64,000 bases of DNA. Source: Haemonchus contortus. Its lineage: Eukaryota; Nematoda; Chromadorea; Rhabditida; Trichostrongylidae. Numbering within the stretch: the first letter of the stretch is position 1; the number at the start of each line of letters is the position of its first letter. The stretch spans positions 20,613,920 through 20,677,919 of the forward strand of contig LS997562.1 of NCBI GenBank assembly GCA_000469685.2. Direction: 5' to 3'. This document shows positions 20,671-33,367 of this stretch, piece after piece. The position numbers and the translations under genes are program-made. The notes under the pieces are model-generated. The model was not told the DNA's origin. It saw only the letters and a list, made by a program, of their open reading frames with translations, and searched no databases.

Positions 20671-23600
20671 CTAAAGGTGAGTGCATGTAGGAAAACGTCA
20701 GAAAAAATTGCTTTTGTGTCCGGCTAGATACACGCACACCACACAATCGCTCGAGAACACACAACAAATGTTCTTCAGAAGACCCATGCTTCTTCACTGG
20801 CCCCAGAACCAACAACTTGTAGGAATGATGGCTCTAGAAAGACTAATGAGAGCACTCTGAGAAGCCGAATAGTCTGAACTAGCGACCTCAGTCGAACTAT
20901 TCAAATTTTCAATTTCAATTCTTAATCTTCACAGCTATTCCTGTGATTAATGAACCAGGTGATATTGGATGTTTAGGCTACTCGATGACCTTATGGTTGC
21001 CTTGTGCATGTAAACGTAGTTTTCTAGGTTCACTCGACCAAAAGAATTGAATGGAATAATTTTTAAAAAATTAGTAAAAAAAAGTGAAAAAAGTTTTGTT
21101 TGAAAACATGTGCGAGCATTGGATGACGCATTGGACAACGCACTCTGTTGGCTAGGATAGGATATAAATTAATATCACTCTACTCACTCACTCTCTACTC
21201 ATTAGTACATCCCAATCAGTATCTGCTGATTCTATGAGAAGAATAAAAGCTTAGCAAGCAACATATAAGGGAAAAATATGTAAGTTCTCGGAGTTCCTCA
21301 GAGAAATGCATCAGATTGAAACAGCCTGACCAGCACATAATTCTCTAGCTGTGTACATGCTACAGCCGGCGCTTTCAGTGAGATCGAACTTGAGCTTACT
21401 TCTTGTATTTGTAGGGAATGATATTGATATCGCTAATTACCATCCCCTACAATTGAATAACTTGGCGAAAAATCTTTGAGTCACTCATCGATGAGACGAG
21501 CAAAGTATGTAAGTGAAAGTAAAGGCTCGTATTCGAAATCACTTTAATTGGACTCGATCAGATACATAATGAGCGATGGGAGCGGCTCAACCGAAGGCCC
21601 TTCCAGAGCGAACACAGTGGTTTGGAACTACTGATACGATGCTGAAAGCTAAAATTATTACCGCAAAAAATCAAATGGGGTACTTCGAAGCTGTTGGGGG
21701 CTTTTTGTGATAACATATTCCCCTTTTTAATAATTACTTATAGGACCTTATACTGATCCTTCCGCCTTCTTTCAAGAACCAATAATTAAGAAGTGGAGAG
21801 CTCGAACCCAATGGGAAAACCGAAATCGAAAGGAAATGTCCAATTTGAGTTATTTGCGCCGAAGACTTACGATCTGGAACTCCTCAACTAGAAGTCTTTT
21901 TAGCTCTCTACTACTCATCTCATAAGTGATACTGCATGAGAAGAGAGTGTTTGAGATCCGGGTTGAAGAGCAAAAAATCTTTAAGTTCAGAATAAAGGAA
22001 GGGAGTCAAAGGGGCTGTTAGCCTGGTTAATACGAGTAGCTGAAACAACTGGTCACCGCCGTAGCGAGCGAGGGCTTTGTCGTGACTGACAGCGCTTTTC
22101 AATCACTTTCAGAGAAATTTCTAGCACGCCATGGTTTGTTATAGCGTTCAATAGGAAAAAAGGACTTTCAATGTGCAAGTTAGCCTTCAATTACATTTCT
22201 TTCTTTTTCTTTTTTTCTATCTACTGCTTTATTTACATATTTCCCTAACTTGTAGGTTTTCCGAAATTTGTATCAGTTTCCCTGACCAGAAAGGCAACCA
22301 CTACTTTCTGCTTTGAGGAGAAAGACGGGCCCCTTCGTTTCCTCTATCGAATTGATTTTTTGTTGTTGTTTTAGAAACCCAGAAAAGTCCTCACGTTCTC
22401 AATCTCACGCCCTTTTCACCATGAAACAATACGGACACTGCAGTACAACGGCAAGAAAAAAGATCAAACAAAAAAAAACAAAAAATAAAAGTTCAAAATA
22501 AATACTCCAACAGAACCAAAGTGCACACAACTGAGTATTAACCAATCACATATAATGCCAGCATTAAGAAAATTTACCGAAAATATGGCGAATCACGTCG
22601 TTCTGCATAGGTCCTTGAAATTGATTAGCATATACATACTGTATGTTTATTAAACAAAAAGCTAAAGCCCAACATCTAAAAATGCCGTTGTCAGGGGTTA
22701 AACAGCTGCATTAGATCCAGCATTGTCTAGCGAGGCATGGGAAACAGCCAGAGAACTTGCCAGAAGCCGATTCTACTTAGCCCATTGTTAGCATAATGCT
22801 TGCCTGAAGGGTTAGTGTAGGGTTCCGTTCAGCTCGACATCGTCAGGATTTTATCTGGCCCAGTAGCGAAATTGATGAATCCTTTTGCTCTATTTTTGCA
22901 ATAAGCAGAATGAGTAGTTTCCCAGTTCGAAGAATCATTGCAGTTTATGATTGCAAGCTTCCAGCCTTCCACTACAGTCTCAAAATACCGTAGCTGTAAT
23001 AGATGGTAAGAGGTAGTCGCAAAGCTCAAAGCGCATCGAGGGTAGAATAGTCCAGAGTCATATTCGGCGCGGTCTACATTCTTCAGGGCCCCTTGAGAAA
23101 TACGAGAGCATTCAGAAGAGATGCTGCAGCTCAACTCAGCTAACCTTATCAAAGATAAGCTGGCTCATGCTGCAGCCCCTGACCATCTTCGGGGGCCGGG
23201 CCGGTTGACGGTTGGGCCTGGCACTGACATTTTATGATTTGTAGATGACTATTTCATCGAACTGCTTAAGAAGCGGAAACCTCACAATGTTTCTTAGGCT
23301 CAGCTGAAAAGTTAGTTGCCCTGAGTTCAGCTTTACGGGCACCACTAAAGGACCATTCGTTTGCCTCCACAAACGTAGTTGGCCAACCAGAATATTAATC
23401 CGGAATATAAAGAACACAAGCACCACGAAAAATCGACTGCTTGATCTGACGCCGGACTCTCTTTGAGGAATGACTTGTTCCTTGATTACTTAGCCATTTG
23501 GTAAGTAAATATGGACCGAGTGATACCGTATAAGTAGGTAACGATCTCCTGTATCGTATATGAATTTGTTATACCTTTTGGAAAGTGGTAGAAGGGATTT

Positions 23601-23776
23601 TCAGAGGGAACAAATGAAACCCTGGCGATGTCGTATGCAACTGATTGGTGAGTAGCTTTTGCTTCCCGCTGATAACCATGAGTTACTCTGCTATCGGGAT
23701 CTACCGTAAGCAACTATCCAGCAGTAAGCATTCGTAGTCACGTCCGATTCTCTCTGAGAAATTCACAAAATCTTAC
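20671..23776. other. Intron between exons 9 and 10 (3106 bp)
   Basis: gtaaga donor and ccttttag-type acceptor on the minus strand. I see no SINE boxes, no terminal inverted repeats and no further exons. The minus frame at 22829-23152 (107 codons) has no splice logic and is not recognised. T-rich and A-rich runs occur at 22190-22220 and 22465-22500. Confidence 0.6.
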
Positions 23777-23902
23777 TTTGTAGGTCCGGTCAGGGCCGCG
23801 ATACTGCGACAATTCCGTGCACGGTGATTATCGCGATCGCGAAGATCGACACATGAAGTGGCTGATGGAGCTGTTGACGCCAGAATATCGTCGAGTGGAT
23901 CC
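23777..23902 (-). CDS. Scaffold gene exon 9
   Basis: 126 nt between acceptor gtcctttag and donor gtaaga. One base completes a Thr codon (AC+G), then DPLDDILASTAPSATSCVDL, RDRDNHRARNCRSIAALTGP and T, ending with AA of an Asn codon. It starts with an acidic amphipathic DPLDDIL segment. An apparent plus-strand frame over the same bases (ending RRVDP and TAA) has no matching partner exons, while the minus frame joins in phase to exons 8 and 10. Confidence 0.9.
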
Positions 23903-24105
23903 CTAAAGGACCCATAGTTGAGTTGGAGTTCCATACATTAATAGAACTCTGCTTTTTGGCCAAAAGTTAGCAAAAATTAAAAAATATGATTTCAGGCTTT
24001 TATGCTGGAACCCCGGCCCAGAGTGGGCAAATTACATACTGACCCCCTTATTTGTTGTTACGGTATCGCTACCGCTCCTAAAGGTACTGATCCGTGAACT
24101 CAAAC

Positions 24106-24148
24106 GCACATTCCCAACTTTCCACAAATGCACATTCCCAACTTTCCA
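24106..24148. repeat. Two-copy tandem duplication, 24-bp period
   Basis: GCACATTCCCAACTTTCCA occurs at 24106-24124 and again at 24130-24148, without mismatch. This is a recent local slippage event. Confidence 0.85.
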
Positions 24149-24677
24149 AGAATTAGAACAGTCACTTAGATATAAAAGAATTATCTAAGAGACCTTGAAT
24201 CTCACCCAGGCAGAAACAAAATTCCATTTAAAAAAAACCATCGAATTTGCGAAAATCAAGAGCAATTCTGTCTTGTAGATTGGTTTTGTGCAGAAATGGT
24301 GACTGGGATGCCATGTTGTGGACACTGATTGGAGTGACAAGGGTCTACTCTTCAGTGGATCGCGACAAGTTTTTTCAGTCTTCTTTGATATTGAAATTGA
24401 TGGGACCATGTTCGCGGCAAGAATGTTTTTGCTATCTTTGAAGCACTTCGACTTAATGTATAAAAGGAGTAGGGAGTGCGATTAAAGACGAGGTATTGCA
24501 TATGGTAGCATTGTTGGATATACTAGGAGGACGAATGATTCTATCGTCGAGCTAATGAGGTCGCCACACACCTGGCGCTCAACACTTTGCAAAACTGGAG
24601 TGGAGACATTTTCTATGGTGAAGAATTCCTAACAGTTGAGGGCAATTCGTCTTCGTAATCATAACATGGAAGGATAA

Positions 24678-24973
24678 AGGATAAAGGGTTTCGACGTTAA
24701 TCAATTCCGTCTGAGGGATGCGCCCCGCATTAGACTTCTATTCAGAATCGTAGTGGCGTAATGAATGCATATGTGGCGTATGCAAGTTCTTGCGGTGGTC
24801 AGCCGATGTACGAGTCAGTCAGTGTTTTTATCCACCCAAACGAGTCTGGTACCAATTCACCGACCCCGGAGGTATGGAAGGCTTGGTTTACTTAGGCGGA
24901 TGTCGATTCGGGATTCGAACTCGTGACCACGTTGTGTGAAGTGTGCCCCTTGCCACTACACCACCTCCGCCCA
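24678..24973 (-). repeat. tRNA-derived SINE, full-length copy
   Basis: Read on the minus strand it starts GGGCGGAGGTGGTGTAGTGG (box A), has box B (CGAGTTCGAATCCCG), then the body (AAGCCTTCCATACCTCCGGG, GGTACCAGACTCGTTTGG), and ends with GGGGCGCATCCCTCAGACGG, ATTGATTAACGTCG and CCTTTATCCTT. One of the least decayed copies and a good family reference. Confidence 0.88.
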
Positions 24974-25463
24974 TGATCATATTATAGCTATTGGTATGCA
25001 AAAGAAAGAGAATTTTTCAAAGGATGGAAGCACAGCGAACAAGTCGAAGAGTTGACATGCATGCATACGATTGGAAGAATGTAAGCTTAGAGTTTCAAAG
25101 TATGTCTAAAAGAACTCAGTCTCGCTAATGAAGTTTCACTAAGGTCGAGTCGCTGATAACGACAACAGGGACTGATCTCAATTAGGGGTCCGGAAAGTGT
25201 GCGCGGCGTGACCTCGCTATATCGCAGCATATCCTACCTTTTGGCTCGGTCAAAATGAAGCTTGAAAAACTGGGGATGCTGATGTCCTATGTACCAGTGA
25301 ATCCCACGCAGATAGATAACCAACGGGACGATGCGCAAAATATTTGAAACACTTAGCAGGGGCCATGATTAAACGATGACTCTCGCAACGGAAAAAGAAC
25401 CGGTCGCGAATAGTCTTTCGGACGAATTCATAGGCAATACTGTACAAAATTGATGAAGCTCAC

Positions 25464-25640
25464 GTGAAAGCCTCAACCGGTTGATAGTTCTTTCTCGGTA
25501 ATTGAACACTTCTTGCCCCACTGTGATAGCGTTGTTCTAGAGGTTTATTGGTGCGTTCAGGAGGTTTTGGTGTCATCGTTTTCGCAGTCGGAGTGTAGTT
25601 CAAGTAGAAGTCCGGATCACAAAGGTCGTCCATGTCGCTG
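25464..25640 (-). CDS. Scaffold gene exon 8
   Basis: 177 nt between acceptor tcaatttcag and donor gtgagc. The first base completes a Cys codon; then SDMDDLCDPDFYLNYTPTAK, TMTPKPPERTNKPLEQRYHS, GARSVQLPRKNYQPVEAF, ending with AC of a Thr codon. An acidic Tyr-containing start (DPDFYLNY) is followed by a Thr/Pro/Lys linker. The tyrosines in acidic context are plausible phosphorylation sites. Confidence 0.92.
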
Positions 25641-25921
25641 CTGAAATTGAAAAATCGTCGTTTTGAAGTAAATCGACCCATCAAAATCGTTCATTTTGTA
25701 GAAAGCAGAAAAGAGGGGATTTTAGTTTCAGTATAAAGTATAAAGTGGTTTCTTGAAGTCATGTTCTTTTCATGAATTCAGTAATTGTAATTCTTCAGGC
25801 TTATCAATTCAAAAGAAGCGGAATGAAGCACTGGAGCTGGCCATGTAAAAGGCTGAGACATCCTATTCAAAATGCCGTCAAAAGGCATGAAATGTAACCG
25901 GAATCGAGCCCCGTTACTCAC

Positions 25922-26043
25922 CAGTATGCATCATCGTTGAGGGTTCTGTAGCTTCCGTACTTGGTTTCTCGTTTCTTTCGGCGATAGCCGGTGCTCATTG
26001 TAGATGTCGGAGTCGGGGTGGCACGCTGTGCTTGCTCCACCAC
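25922..26043 (-). CDS. Scaffold gene exon 7
   Basis: 122 nt, phase 0 start and phase 2 end, between acceptor catgttttag and donor gtgagt. Content: VVEQAQRATPTPTSTMSTGY, then RRKKRETKYGSYRTLNDDAY plus TG of a Cys codon. A basic cluster RRKKRETK is followed by a Tyr-rich GSYRTLNDDAY. RATP here echoes the RATPSIE motif of exons 4 and 13. Separated from exon 8 by a 281-bp intron. Confidence 0.92.
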
Positions 26044-28110
26044 CTAAAACATGCTGATCGATGGGGAGAAAATTCGAGAGGGTTTTGGATTTCAGAAGTC
26101 AAGGAAAAACATTGCCCACTGTTATATTGATTGAAATTATCGGTTTTGTCGAGCCTTAAACCTAGTGTGTCCGATGGAAGTAAAATTTTAATACGCTTTA
26201 TAAGTCCATTTGAAAGTTTACATTACACCTACACCACAAAACCTCAGACTCGGCGATGTCTGCTCAAATAAGTATGAACGAATTGCTCTCAGGTCGAGCT
26301 TTTTTGTAAGTTGAAAGGTCACAACTTCCGAATGATGAACTTCCGATGGATTGCCTTGCTCATGTAATATGGCAGTGACATGGAGTAAGCCTATACGGCC
26401 CTGTCATATACAGTTGTTCGGCAGCTCTCCACGGGTAATGGACAAGACAGTTTTTGCACAACTTCCCAGTGTATGCGATTTTAGTGGGTTCCAATCTGAC
26501 GTTAGTTCCATGCATTTGAAGTCGTTGTCTAACTCGCTTGTGGAGGGGACACTGTTCATCGGAAGGCAAGGTCTAAGCCATCGGTGAGAAACTCTCAGTC
26601 AAAATTTGCAAATACTTCGATTCCACATCAGGAACACACCATGCTACTTGAGCTCAAGAGTCAGGCTTTGGTGTCACGAATTTCTGGTTGAGCGGGTGGA
26701 TTACATGGATTTTTCGTCCGCGATAAAAGGTTGGAAGATCAGGGTCTACGGCAATTGAACAATCCAGTTTCTAGGGTGCGCTCACGCATTCGACTTCTAT
26801 TCAGAGTCGCACTGACGGTTTTGCAGGCGTATTGCCCATACAATCATTAGCGGTCGCCAGCCCATGAACAAGTCAGTGCTTTATCCTCCCATATGAGTCT
26901 AGTACATGTAAACCGACCCCGGAGAGATAGACTGCTTGGTTATCTGAATAGGTATCAATCTGATTGTGAGATTCAATCGCCAGACTATGGGTGTGCTAGC
27001 GCGTCACTTGCCACTACCCACTCATTGTCAGTTCAAAATGCCATTGCGGTCACCGATCTGTTGTGATATCGTTTAGCTGTACCTATTGTTCGCAGCAATC
27101 GCGTGATAAAAATAAGCGATCGTTGAGTCATGGCACCAGAAGGTCATCAATATTTCTGATATCCAGTGGCGAGATCAATCTGGGAAGTTTTTCTTCCAGA
27201 TCGTTGTTATCTATCCCTTGAGATACGTGATACCGCCGATCCTTTCCTCCTTCAAAATTTCCAGAGAATTGATGACTATGTGTCAGCCTCAGGTACCACT
27301 AAATACCTCAAGAGCTCACAAAAACATCAACAAAACCATGAAACAGCCCTCCCTCGCTTTGGAAGAAGGTGTATGCGACAAAAACGGTTGGAAAAGTCGA
27401 TGGGCTCAGTTTTGAATAGAATTATGGCAAAGATGGGAAGGACCTACACTGTACGAGAAGGATCAATTCACTGGTGCTCTCGGAGCCCCTCACTTGAAAG
27501 ACTTCAACTCGAAAGTAATTTCAACTGGGTGTAATAAAACCAACCCGGCTCTCAAAACAGCCTAACGTCCTGTTAAGTCTTTTCTCTTACAAGGCTCTAA
27601 GAACGACTAAAAGTGAAGTTAGAGTGTCTAGATGCTCGAGTAGCAGAAGAGTGGTTTCCTCTGTGATCAAATTAGCTTCGGTTTCGGAAATGCCTAAAAT
27701 CCTTCTGGTCTCCATATTAGAACTGATCCCAGGATTACAATCGATGAAATTTCAGGAATGAAATTTGCTCACTACCGTTATGTATATTGAAGGAAAAACG
27801 TTTAAACTTATGAAAATATTCTGAAACCATATTTGAAAAAAAATGTTCTCAAAAATCGAACTTTCTTTTCCGAATGACCTTATATTACTAATGCTATAAT
27901 ACTTTAAGGTATTTTTGTGTAACCGAGCTTGTTCTCTTCGGTATTTTATGTTGTTTATGTGGTGCCACATATAAACAACAACACGGTTGATGCTCGTATA
28001 GAAAATCGAACGGGGCTAAATTCGGTTATTTCCTTTACCTTTCCCAATTCCCTAGTCCAAGTGATTACCCTCGTACTGCATTATTCCAGGCAGATCCCAC
28101 AGCAACTCAC
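26044..28110. other. Intron between exons 6 and 7 (2067 bp)
   Basis: Contains an antisense SINE (26774-27024). The plus frame 27166-27534 has no recognised domain. The remainder is AT-rich with no exon signals. Confidence 0.65.
26774..27024 (-). repeat. tRNA-derived SINE, diverged copy
   Basis: The minus strand shows GAGTGGGTAGTGGCAAGTGA (box A), a decayed box B (GATTGAATCTCACAATC), CTATCTCTCCGGGGTCGG, GAAGTCGAATGCGTGAGCGC and the family order throughout. About a fifth of positions look changed from the better copies. Confidence 0.75.
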
Positions 28111-28212
28111 CACAGGTTTTTCCTCAGCATCATCATGTCGCGAATAGTACGGCTGGGCGTTGACTGATTGACTCCTCGTAGGCAGTCGAGACAACTCGTC
28201 CAAAAGCGCAGC
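28111..28212 (-). CDS. Scaffold gene exon 6 (LD-like motif)
   Basis: 102 nt, phase 0 at both ends, between acceptor cacattttaag and donor gtgagt. Content: AALLDELSRLPTRSQSVNAQ, PYYSRHDDAEEKPV. The start AALLDELSRL resembles LD motifs (leucine-aspartate helices of paxillin, DLC1 and KANK types) that dock on focal-adhesion helical bundles such as FAT or talin R8. The resemblance is by eye; a helix this short could also be coincidental. The acceptor ends in AAG rather than CAG. Confidence 0.88.
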
Positions 28213-29534
28213 CTTAAAATGTGACTTATATTTGACCAGAGGATATAACGATACTGTAGTCTAGGCTGTAACACTTATTGTTATGGGCTTCCTTTGCTCT
28301 GCGTGCTGAAAATGGGACAGATTTTTGTATGGAAAAACATTGACCTATGTGAAAAAAGCTATTAAAATGTGTATTATTCAGGTTTTTTAAAAAGAGCTTT
28401 GCCGAATTTTCCATTGGTCCGAGTTTCCTTTCCGAAATAAATATATTGGTCATTTTATACCTCTATTACATGATCTGGTAGGTTTGAAGGCAATGTGTTG
28501 AAGACCATGACCTTTCAGACAAACTCGTGAGTCCGTTTCTCGACTCACTCCCTGTAAAAACAGTAGCTACATACGTCAACGCCAGCTCGGCTCGACAGTC
28601 GGATTAGAGCGGAAAATAGAAGCTAATATGGAAATGAGCGTTTATGCTTAGCGACACGGCGACTGGCAGTAGGGTCGTTGTGCCGCGGCGCCGATTCCGG
28701 TACGCGGAGGGTGCCGCCCGTCCTACTACTTTATACTGTTGCCCTTAGAAAGATGGGTTGGTCGAAAAATAGAGGGCACAGAATAAATATTCACAAGGAC
28801 AGGTAATGGAAAATAGCTCGACTAAGAAAAAATTAATTGAAAATCGGACAAGTGCTGGAGAAATTGAGTGATGCTGTAGATTGGCTACCCCTGACGATTC
28901 TTCATACCCCATCTATGTGGGCTGAATAAGAAAATGAGCGGCATTCCGATAACAATACAAGGCTTACTAGATTGAGGCTTGGCCTGATGAGTCTCAGCAG
29001 AACACTTTCAGGCTAAGCCTCAGACATAGTTTAACAATGAGCTAATGATGAGCACCTGCCATGAGATGCGTCAAACTATGGGCGTAATAATAATAGAAGA
29101 ACAGCTGAGCAGCGAACAGTGCTTCATGTAAACCTTTAGAATCAATAAAATCAAAAAGAAAAAGTCGCATAGTCGAAAAAGCTTGTTAGCTTGAGCTCAA
29201 TTGAATCCACTCAGTCGACCTCGGGAGGAATACGGTGGAAAAAGGTTGGGGGAAAAATAGGCTTGCAGGAACTGGAAACCAGAAAGTAGCGGGAAGCAGT
29301 TTTCAAATGAAGCCTAGGATTCTTTAAAAAGAAGAGTCGGATATATAGAAAGAGCTCAGTTGAAAAGCGATATTCTTGCTAAGATTTTGCTGCATTAGCG
29401 ACTATATAGGGTATGACGTCCCCCTTGTGCCGACCACGCCCTCGAATAGACGTGTTCGCGGCGTCGATGAACAGCTGACCGAATAATCGATCGATCCTCT
29501 CCTCTTTCGCTAATAGCACCTCATTGTTGGATCG

Positions 29535-29562
29535 TTAGCGCTCCAAAATCATGGAGCGCTAA
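29535..29562. repeat. Perfect short inverted repeat (hairpin)
   Basis: TTAGCGCTCC (29535-29544) is followed after eight bases by its exact complement GGAGCGCTAA (29553-29562). It may be a foldback remnant of a transposon end; no larger element with these ends is visible nearby. Confidence 0.75.
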
Positions 29563-30605
29563 TGGGTAGGGGCCCTTTCGCCCTTGATGAATGGTCTAGA
29601 AGCAGTTTCAATGATCACCGGCGTTTCTGCAGTGATTTTGTGATAGGTTTGAACACCCATTCAGTTGGGTCTACCCCTTGACGAATCGCCTACTTGGTTC
29701 ATTACCATTTTAGCTGATGATTCTAGCTCCTTTAAAGTCTCGGGCAGATGGGGAAACCCCAAAAAGTGGATGGGGGAGGGTACTTCTTCGAGCGCTTTCT
29801 GAGTAGGAACTACGGAATAGAATACTGAAATCATAAGAAAAAATGTCAAACAACATAGTGGGGGCGATAGGTAGCTGTCGTACACCTGGGATTATGTTTC
29901 ACGAGGGCTTACCCCTAGAGTTTCTTTACCTTCGTCTCTATCCATCGTGAGAGCAGAAAGCTGTGCCAGCAGTAACTGGCTTCCACATCTCGTACTAATG
30001 CATTCGAATATCTCAGTCACCCAAGGCGGAATTCGAATATCAGAAGGAAGGCAAGTAGTATTACTAGTAATAGCATGCACTTTTGAAGGTTTCTCCTTAA
30101 CCCTCGGTTTTGTGAAATTTCGTATTTAACAGAAATTCAAATAATTTAACCTCATGCGATGCTTCAACTCGAATACATTCGGTTTGCCGAAAGTATTCTG
30201 TCAGCACTGGGGATTGTCAGTGAGGTAAAAACACATGACATATGGCATCAATCGCTGTCGACGTTCTTGACGATTGCTTGGAAATCGAATCGCCCATAGA
30301 ACATACAGAGAGCGAAGTGAGAAAAAAAAAACGAGCAGAGAAATGATTTTCTCCCCTCAAACTCTTGAACTAATCTGTTCGGGATCAAAACCGAATAGAA
30401 CGGGATATTGAAGCTTCAGCCAGTCATCCGCCCGTTTGGCAGTCCAAAGGGCATCAGTCATTTGATACTGAAAGAGATCAAGGCCGCAGTACTGCTCCAG
30501 GAAGGAAATCCCGGATCGCCTAGACTACGCAAGCCTCCTTGCAGGCCCGTTAAGTGGCACTGGGGTCGTCTGGAAGGATGGAAGCTGAGCTAATGCAATG
30601 ATCTC

Positions 30606-30740
30606 GACACCTAGATGAGTCTGGTACCCCCGACCGATCCCAAACGGATGGAAATTTTTGCTGGCATGGGGGCGTACCGATCAGGGATTCGATCTGCAGA
30701 CATCGTGTGTGATAGTGCACCTTCTGCCGCCACACCTACT
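30606..30740 (-). repeat. tRNA-derived SINE, 3'-truncated fragment
   Basis: Minus strand reads GTAGGTGTGGCGGCAGAAGG (box A), TGCAGATCGAATCCCTGATC (box B), then GGGGGTACCAGACTCATC. The 3' half of the family is missing beyond about 30606. Confidence 0.7.
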
Positions 30741-32434
30741 GCAGAAAAACCTTGAACGGAAATAACCGCCGCTGGTGTATTTCGAAATGGGCTTGACTGG
30801 GAAAAAATCAAACAAGCCCTGTTTATGAGAGTTATCAATCATCCTTTTAAATTAAGAAGTTAGTTCTCAGGAATAACTCGAAAAAAAAACAAAGCTCAAA
30901 GTGGTGGGCATTAGTCGAACCTTCAGAATGTGCTGTCGCCTGTATGCCTCTTGACCGAGAGTTTCGAAAATTTCTAACCCTTTCGGTCCAAGAGAGTTCA
31001 CCTGGGTTCCTCTGAAGTCGGGGAATGATGTATTCGATGGTTAGATAGTGTCGCCAAGGTTATTAGATCAAATTGCTCTTGAGAAAAAGGATGTTTAGGT
31101 GGCAGAAGTGGGAAGAATCTCACATCTGAACGGGGATGGGAGGAAGAAAGAAGAAAGAAGGGAAAGAGTTCAGGTCTACAATTACTAAAAACTGTTAGTG
31201 ACCACCACTTTTCCATTCTAGCTCTAATCATGAAGAGTAGCATTTATCCGGGAGATTTGCCTAGATAAGTAGTCCATATAGTGGATTACAAGGTAGGCGA
31301 AGTACAAAACCAAAGAAAACTTCGAAGAGACTAACTAACTGGTATACTAGGTTGGGTACATGTAACAATAGAGAATTGTTGGGAGCATTTGGCACATGGA
31401 TTACGCTGAGAGGCAGCACGTCTTTACATTCCGGCTCTTCTCTGTGAGGATTATTACAATCGTTAAACGGAACTGCTGGAGGCAAACAAGTTTGAGGATA
31501 TTTAGGCATTGATTTGCTGGAGAATTTTAGGAAAGTAAAAGCAAAAGCTCGATATATCATGGGAAGTTAGGATATGGTAAGCAAAAGATGTACACAGAGA
31601 TCTCTTTCAGGGGTTCAAAATGACGAGGAGCTGTCAAAAAATTTTTTAAGAGAATCGGATCAGAAATTTTCGGGAGCTTCGATGCTTGGGAATTTAGTAA
31701 AAAAGCAACTGTTTTCGATATAGGTGGCATAGGGCAGTAAAATATTATACTAGGGCCTTTTCAAGAAAAGTAGGATTTTCAAGGGTAAGCCTACTAGATA
31801 GATCAATTATTATCCGCCGTGTAGCCTAAACTCGTTTCTATCTGCAATACTGTTGGCTAGGGAGGACGGCGCATTCGTCGCCTAATCGTGATAACTACTG
31901 TTTTTTGATTCATGCCTTCAAATAAGTGTCTCTGAGGACTATGTCGTGCTTCTGCACGACCATGTCCCCCTCCTCGATTCCGCTGGCCATCTATTTTACC
32001 GGAACGATTCGTTAATTGAAGGCGGACTTCACAATAATCTTTGGGTACTCGGTTTTTGACGATTAATGAAAGATCCAGTCTAGAATAGTGCACAACTAAC
32101 GAACACAGTGCAAAAAAACGGCGTATAAGCAGACAAGGAAGTACAAGGCCACAAAAAACTAGTAAAATGGAGGGTTGGACGACTTTCAGCATAGAAGTGG
32201 CGTGAAAGGGTGCTCGTACGAGTTTGACGCTCTGCTCCGCGTCTATGACACCAGGCGACAGAGTGCACAGAGACCGCGCTAGGACGCAGAGATGGCTTGA
32301 TGCTTAGCATGCTTTTGCAGGAGATAATCATTTCACCCAACGCCGGCTCTGCTCCCCTAGCACCGTCTCTATGCACTTTGCGGTCTGTTGTCAGAGCGGA
32401 TGCCGACAACCCCTCGTCTGACGTGATATCTGTT

Positions 32435-32448
32435 GGGGGGGGGGGGGG
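32435..32448. repeat. Poly-G run of 14 bases
   Basis: Fourteen consecutive G, followed by CGGATGATCC. It lies inside the long minus-strand shadow frame 32080-32562, where it creates a run of prolines; this is one reason not to trust that frame. Confidence 0.9.
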
Positions 32449-32479
32449 CGGATGATCCGGGCGATCCGGTAACGGGGCT

Positions 32480-32630
32480 CCCACTACGTATGCCCCAGCT
32501 GTTGATTTTTGGACCCGACGGCGTCCTCCCTGTTGCTCTTGGGGGCTACTGGGTATTCCCAAAGGGGAACTCAGACACTATTTTTTTCGTGCACTGTGCC
32601 CAAGTTTTCAGGTTCAAGATGAGACCCACC
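32480..32630. repeat. Diverged interspersed repeat, copy 1
   Basis: Aligns by eye at roughly 60 percent to 33145-33290 in the same orientation, with shared landmarks GGGGC-CCC near the start, GACCCGAC/GATCCGAC in the middle and CTCAGA-AC followed by an ACTGTG block. No coding sense. Family unknown. Confidence 0.4.
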
Positions 32631-33144
32631 CGCAGAGTCCTGACTGGACGCCCTCCGATCATTATCCATTTGGTCCGTTTGAGGGTTTGGTGCCAGTATG
32701 ACCTTACTCACATTGAAACCGTTCAACAATCCGTAGAGAAAAGAGAAAGAAGGACTAGCTATATTCACGACCTTGGCTAGCGCGAGTGAGATCCCTCCCA
32801 ATAGATTAAATGCACAGTCCACGATTATTTCGGGATATCTAGTTCTATGCGAATAATGGGAGCGATAATTGAGAATAGGGTAAAAGTGGCCCAGAAGACG
32901 CGAAAATCGTCGTATGAGAAATATAAGACCTCAGGAAATAAATGGGGGGATGGACGAGAATGTGACGACAAAAGCTGCACGAAAGGGGTATTTGGACGAG
33001 CTGTTCGAATGAGAGGGCGCCACTGCAAATAGCTGGCTACAGCAAGCTGCGTGCGGGTCTCAATGAGAACGGTGCAACCTCTGCAGCTTTTAAAAAGCCG
33101 TAGAAATTCATCTGCTTTGGGTGTGTACGTCGTGTAAGCCGGTT

Positions 33145-33290
33145 TTGGGGCCCTTATGACGCCCTATCTATGCAGTTTTCCGATCCGACCGCATCCCTTG
33201 TGCTATCCTTGAGGGTCCCAGGGTTACTCATAGGTAGAAGTCTCAGAAACCATTTTATCATAGACTGTGACTACGATTCTAGATTGGAGC
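33145..33290. repeat. Diverged interspersed repeat, copy 2
   Basis: Partner of 32480-32630. Landmarks: TTTTGGGGCCCTTATG, TTTTCCGATCCGACCGCATC, GTCTCAGAAACCATTTTATC, AGACTGTGACTACGATTC. The ends are not defined, so no target duplication can be tested. Confidence 0.4.
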
Positions 33291-33367
33291 TATAACATCA
33301 TCCTTTGCCGATAAACACAGTTCCCATTCAAATTTCATTCCTTTCTTTTTTTCCTACAATTATGATA

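Larger units (their letters stand above)
23903..25463. other. Intron between exons 8 and 9 (1561 bp)
   Basis: Holds an antisense SINE (24678-24973) and a 24-bp tandem duplication (first copies of GCACATTCCCAACTTTCCA at 24106 and 24130). No other feature recognised. Confidence 0.7.

Noticed and set aside
22829..23152. 107-codon minus-strand frame in an intron
   Set aside because: No family recognised and no splice logic; lies between two exons that join perfectly without it.
23777..23906. Plus-strand exon ending RRVDP and a stop
   Set aside because: The opposite strand holds exon 9, which joins in phase to exons on both sides; the plus frame has no partners.
31857..32562. Two overlapping minus-strand frames (111 and 160 codons), one with a signal-peptide-like start
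   Set aside because: They overlap in different frames over a GC-rich patch and one reads through a poly-G run; neither has neighbours or a known domain.
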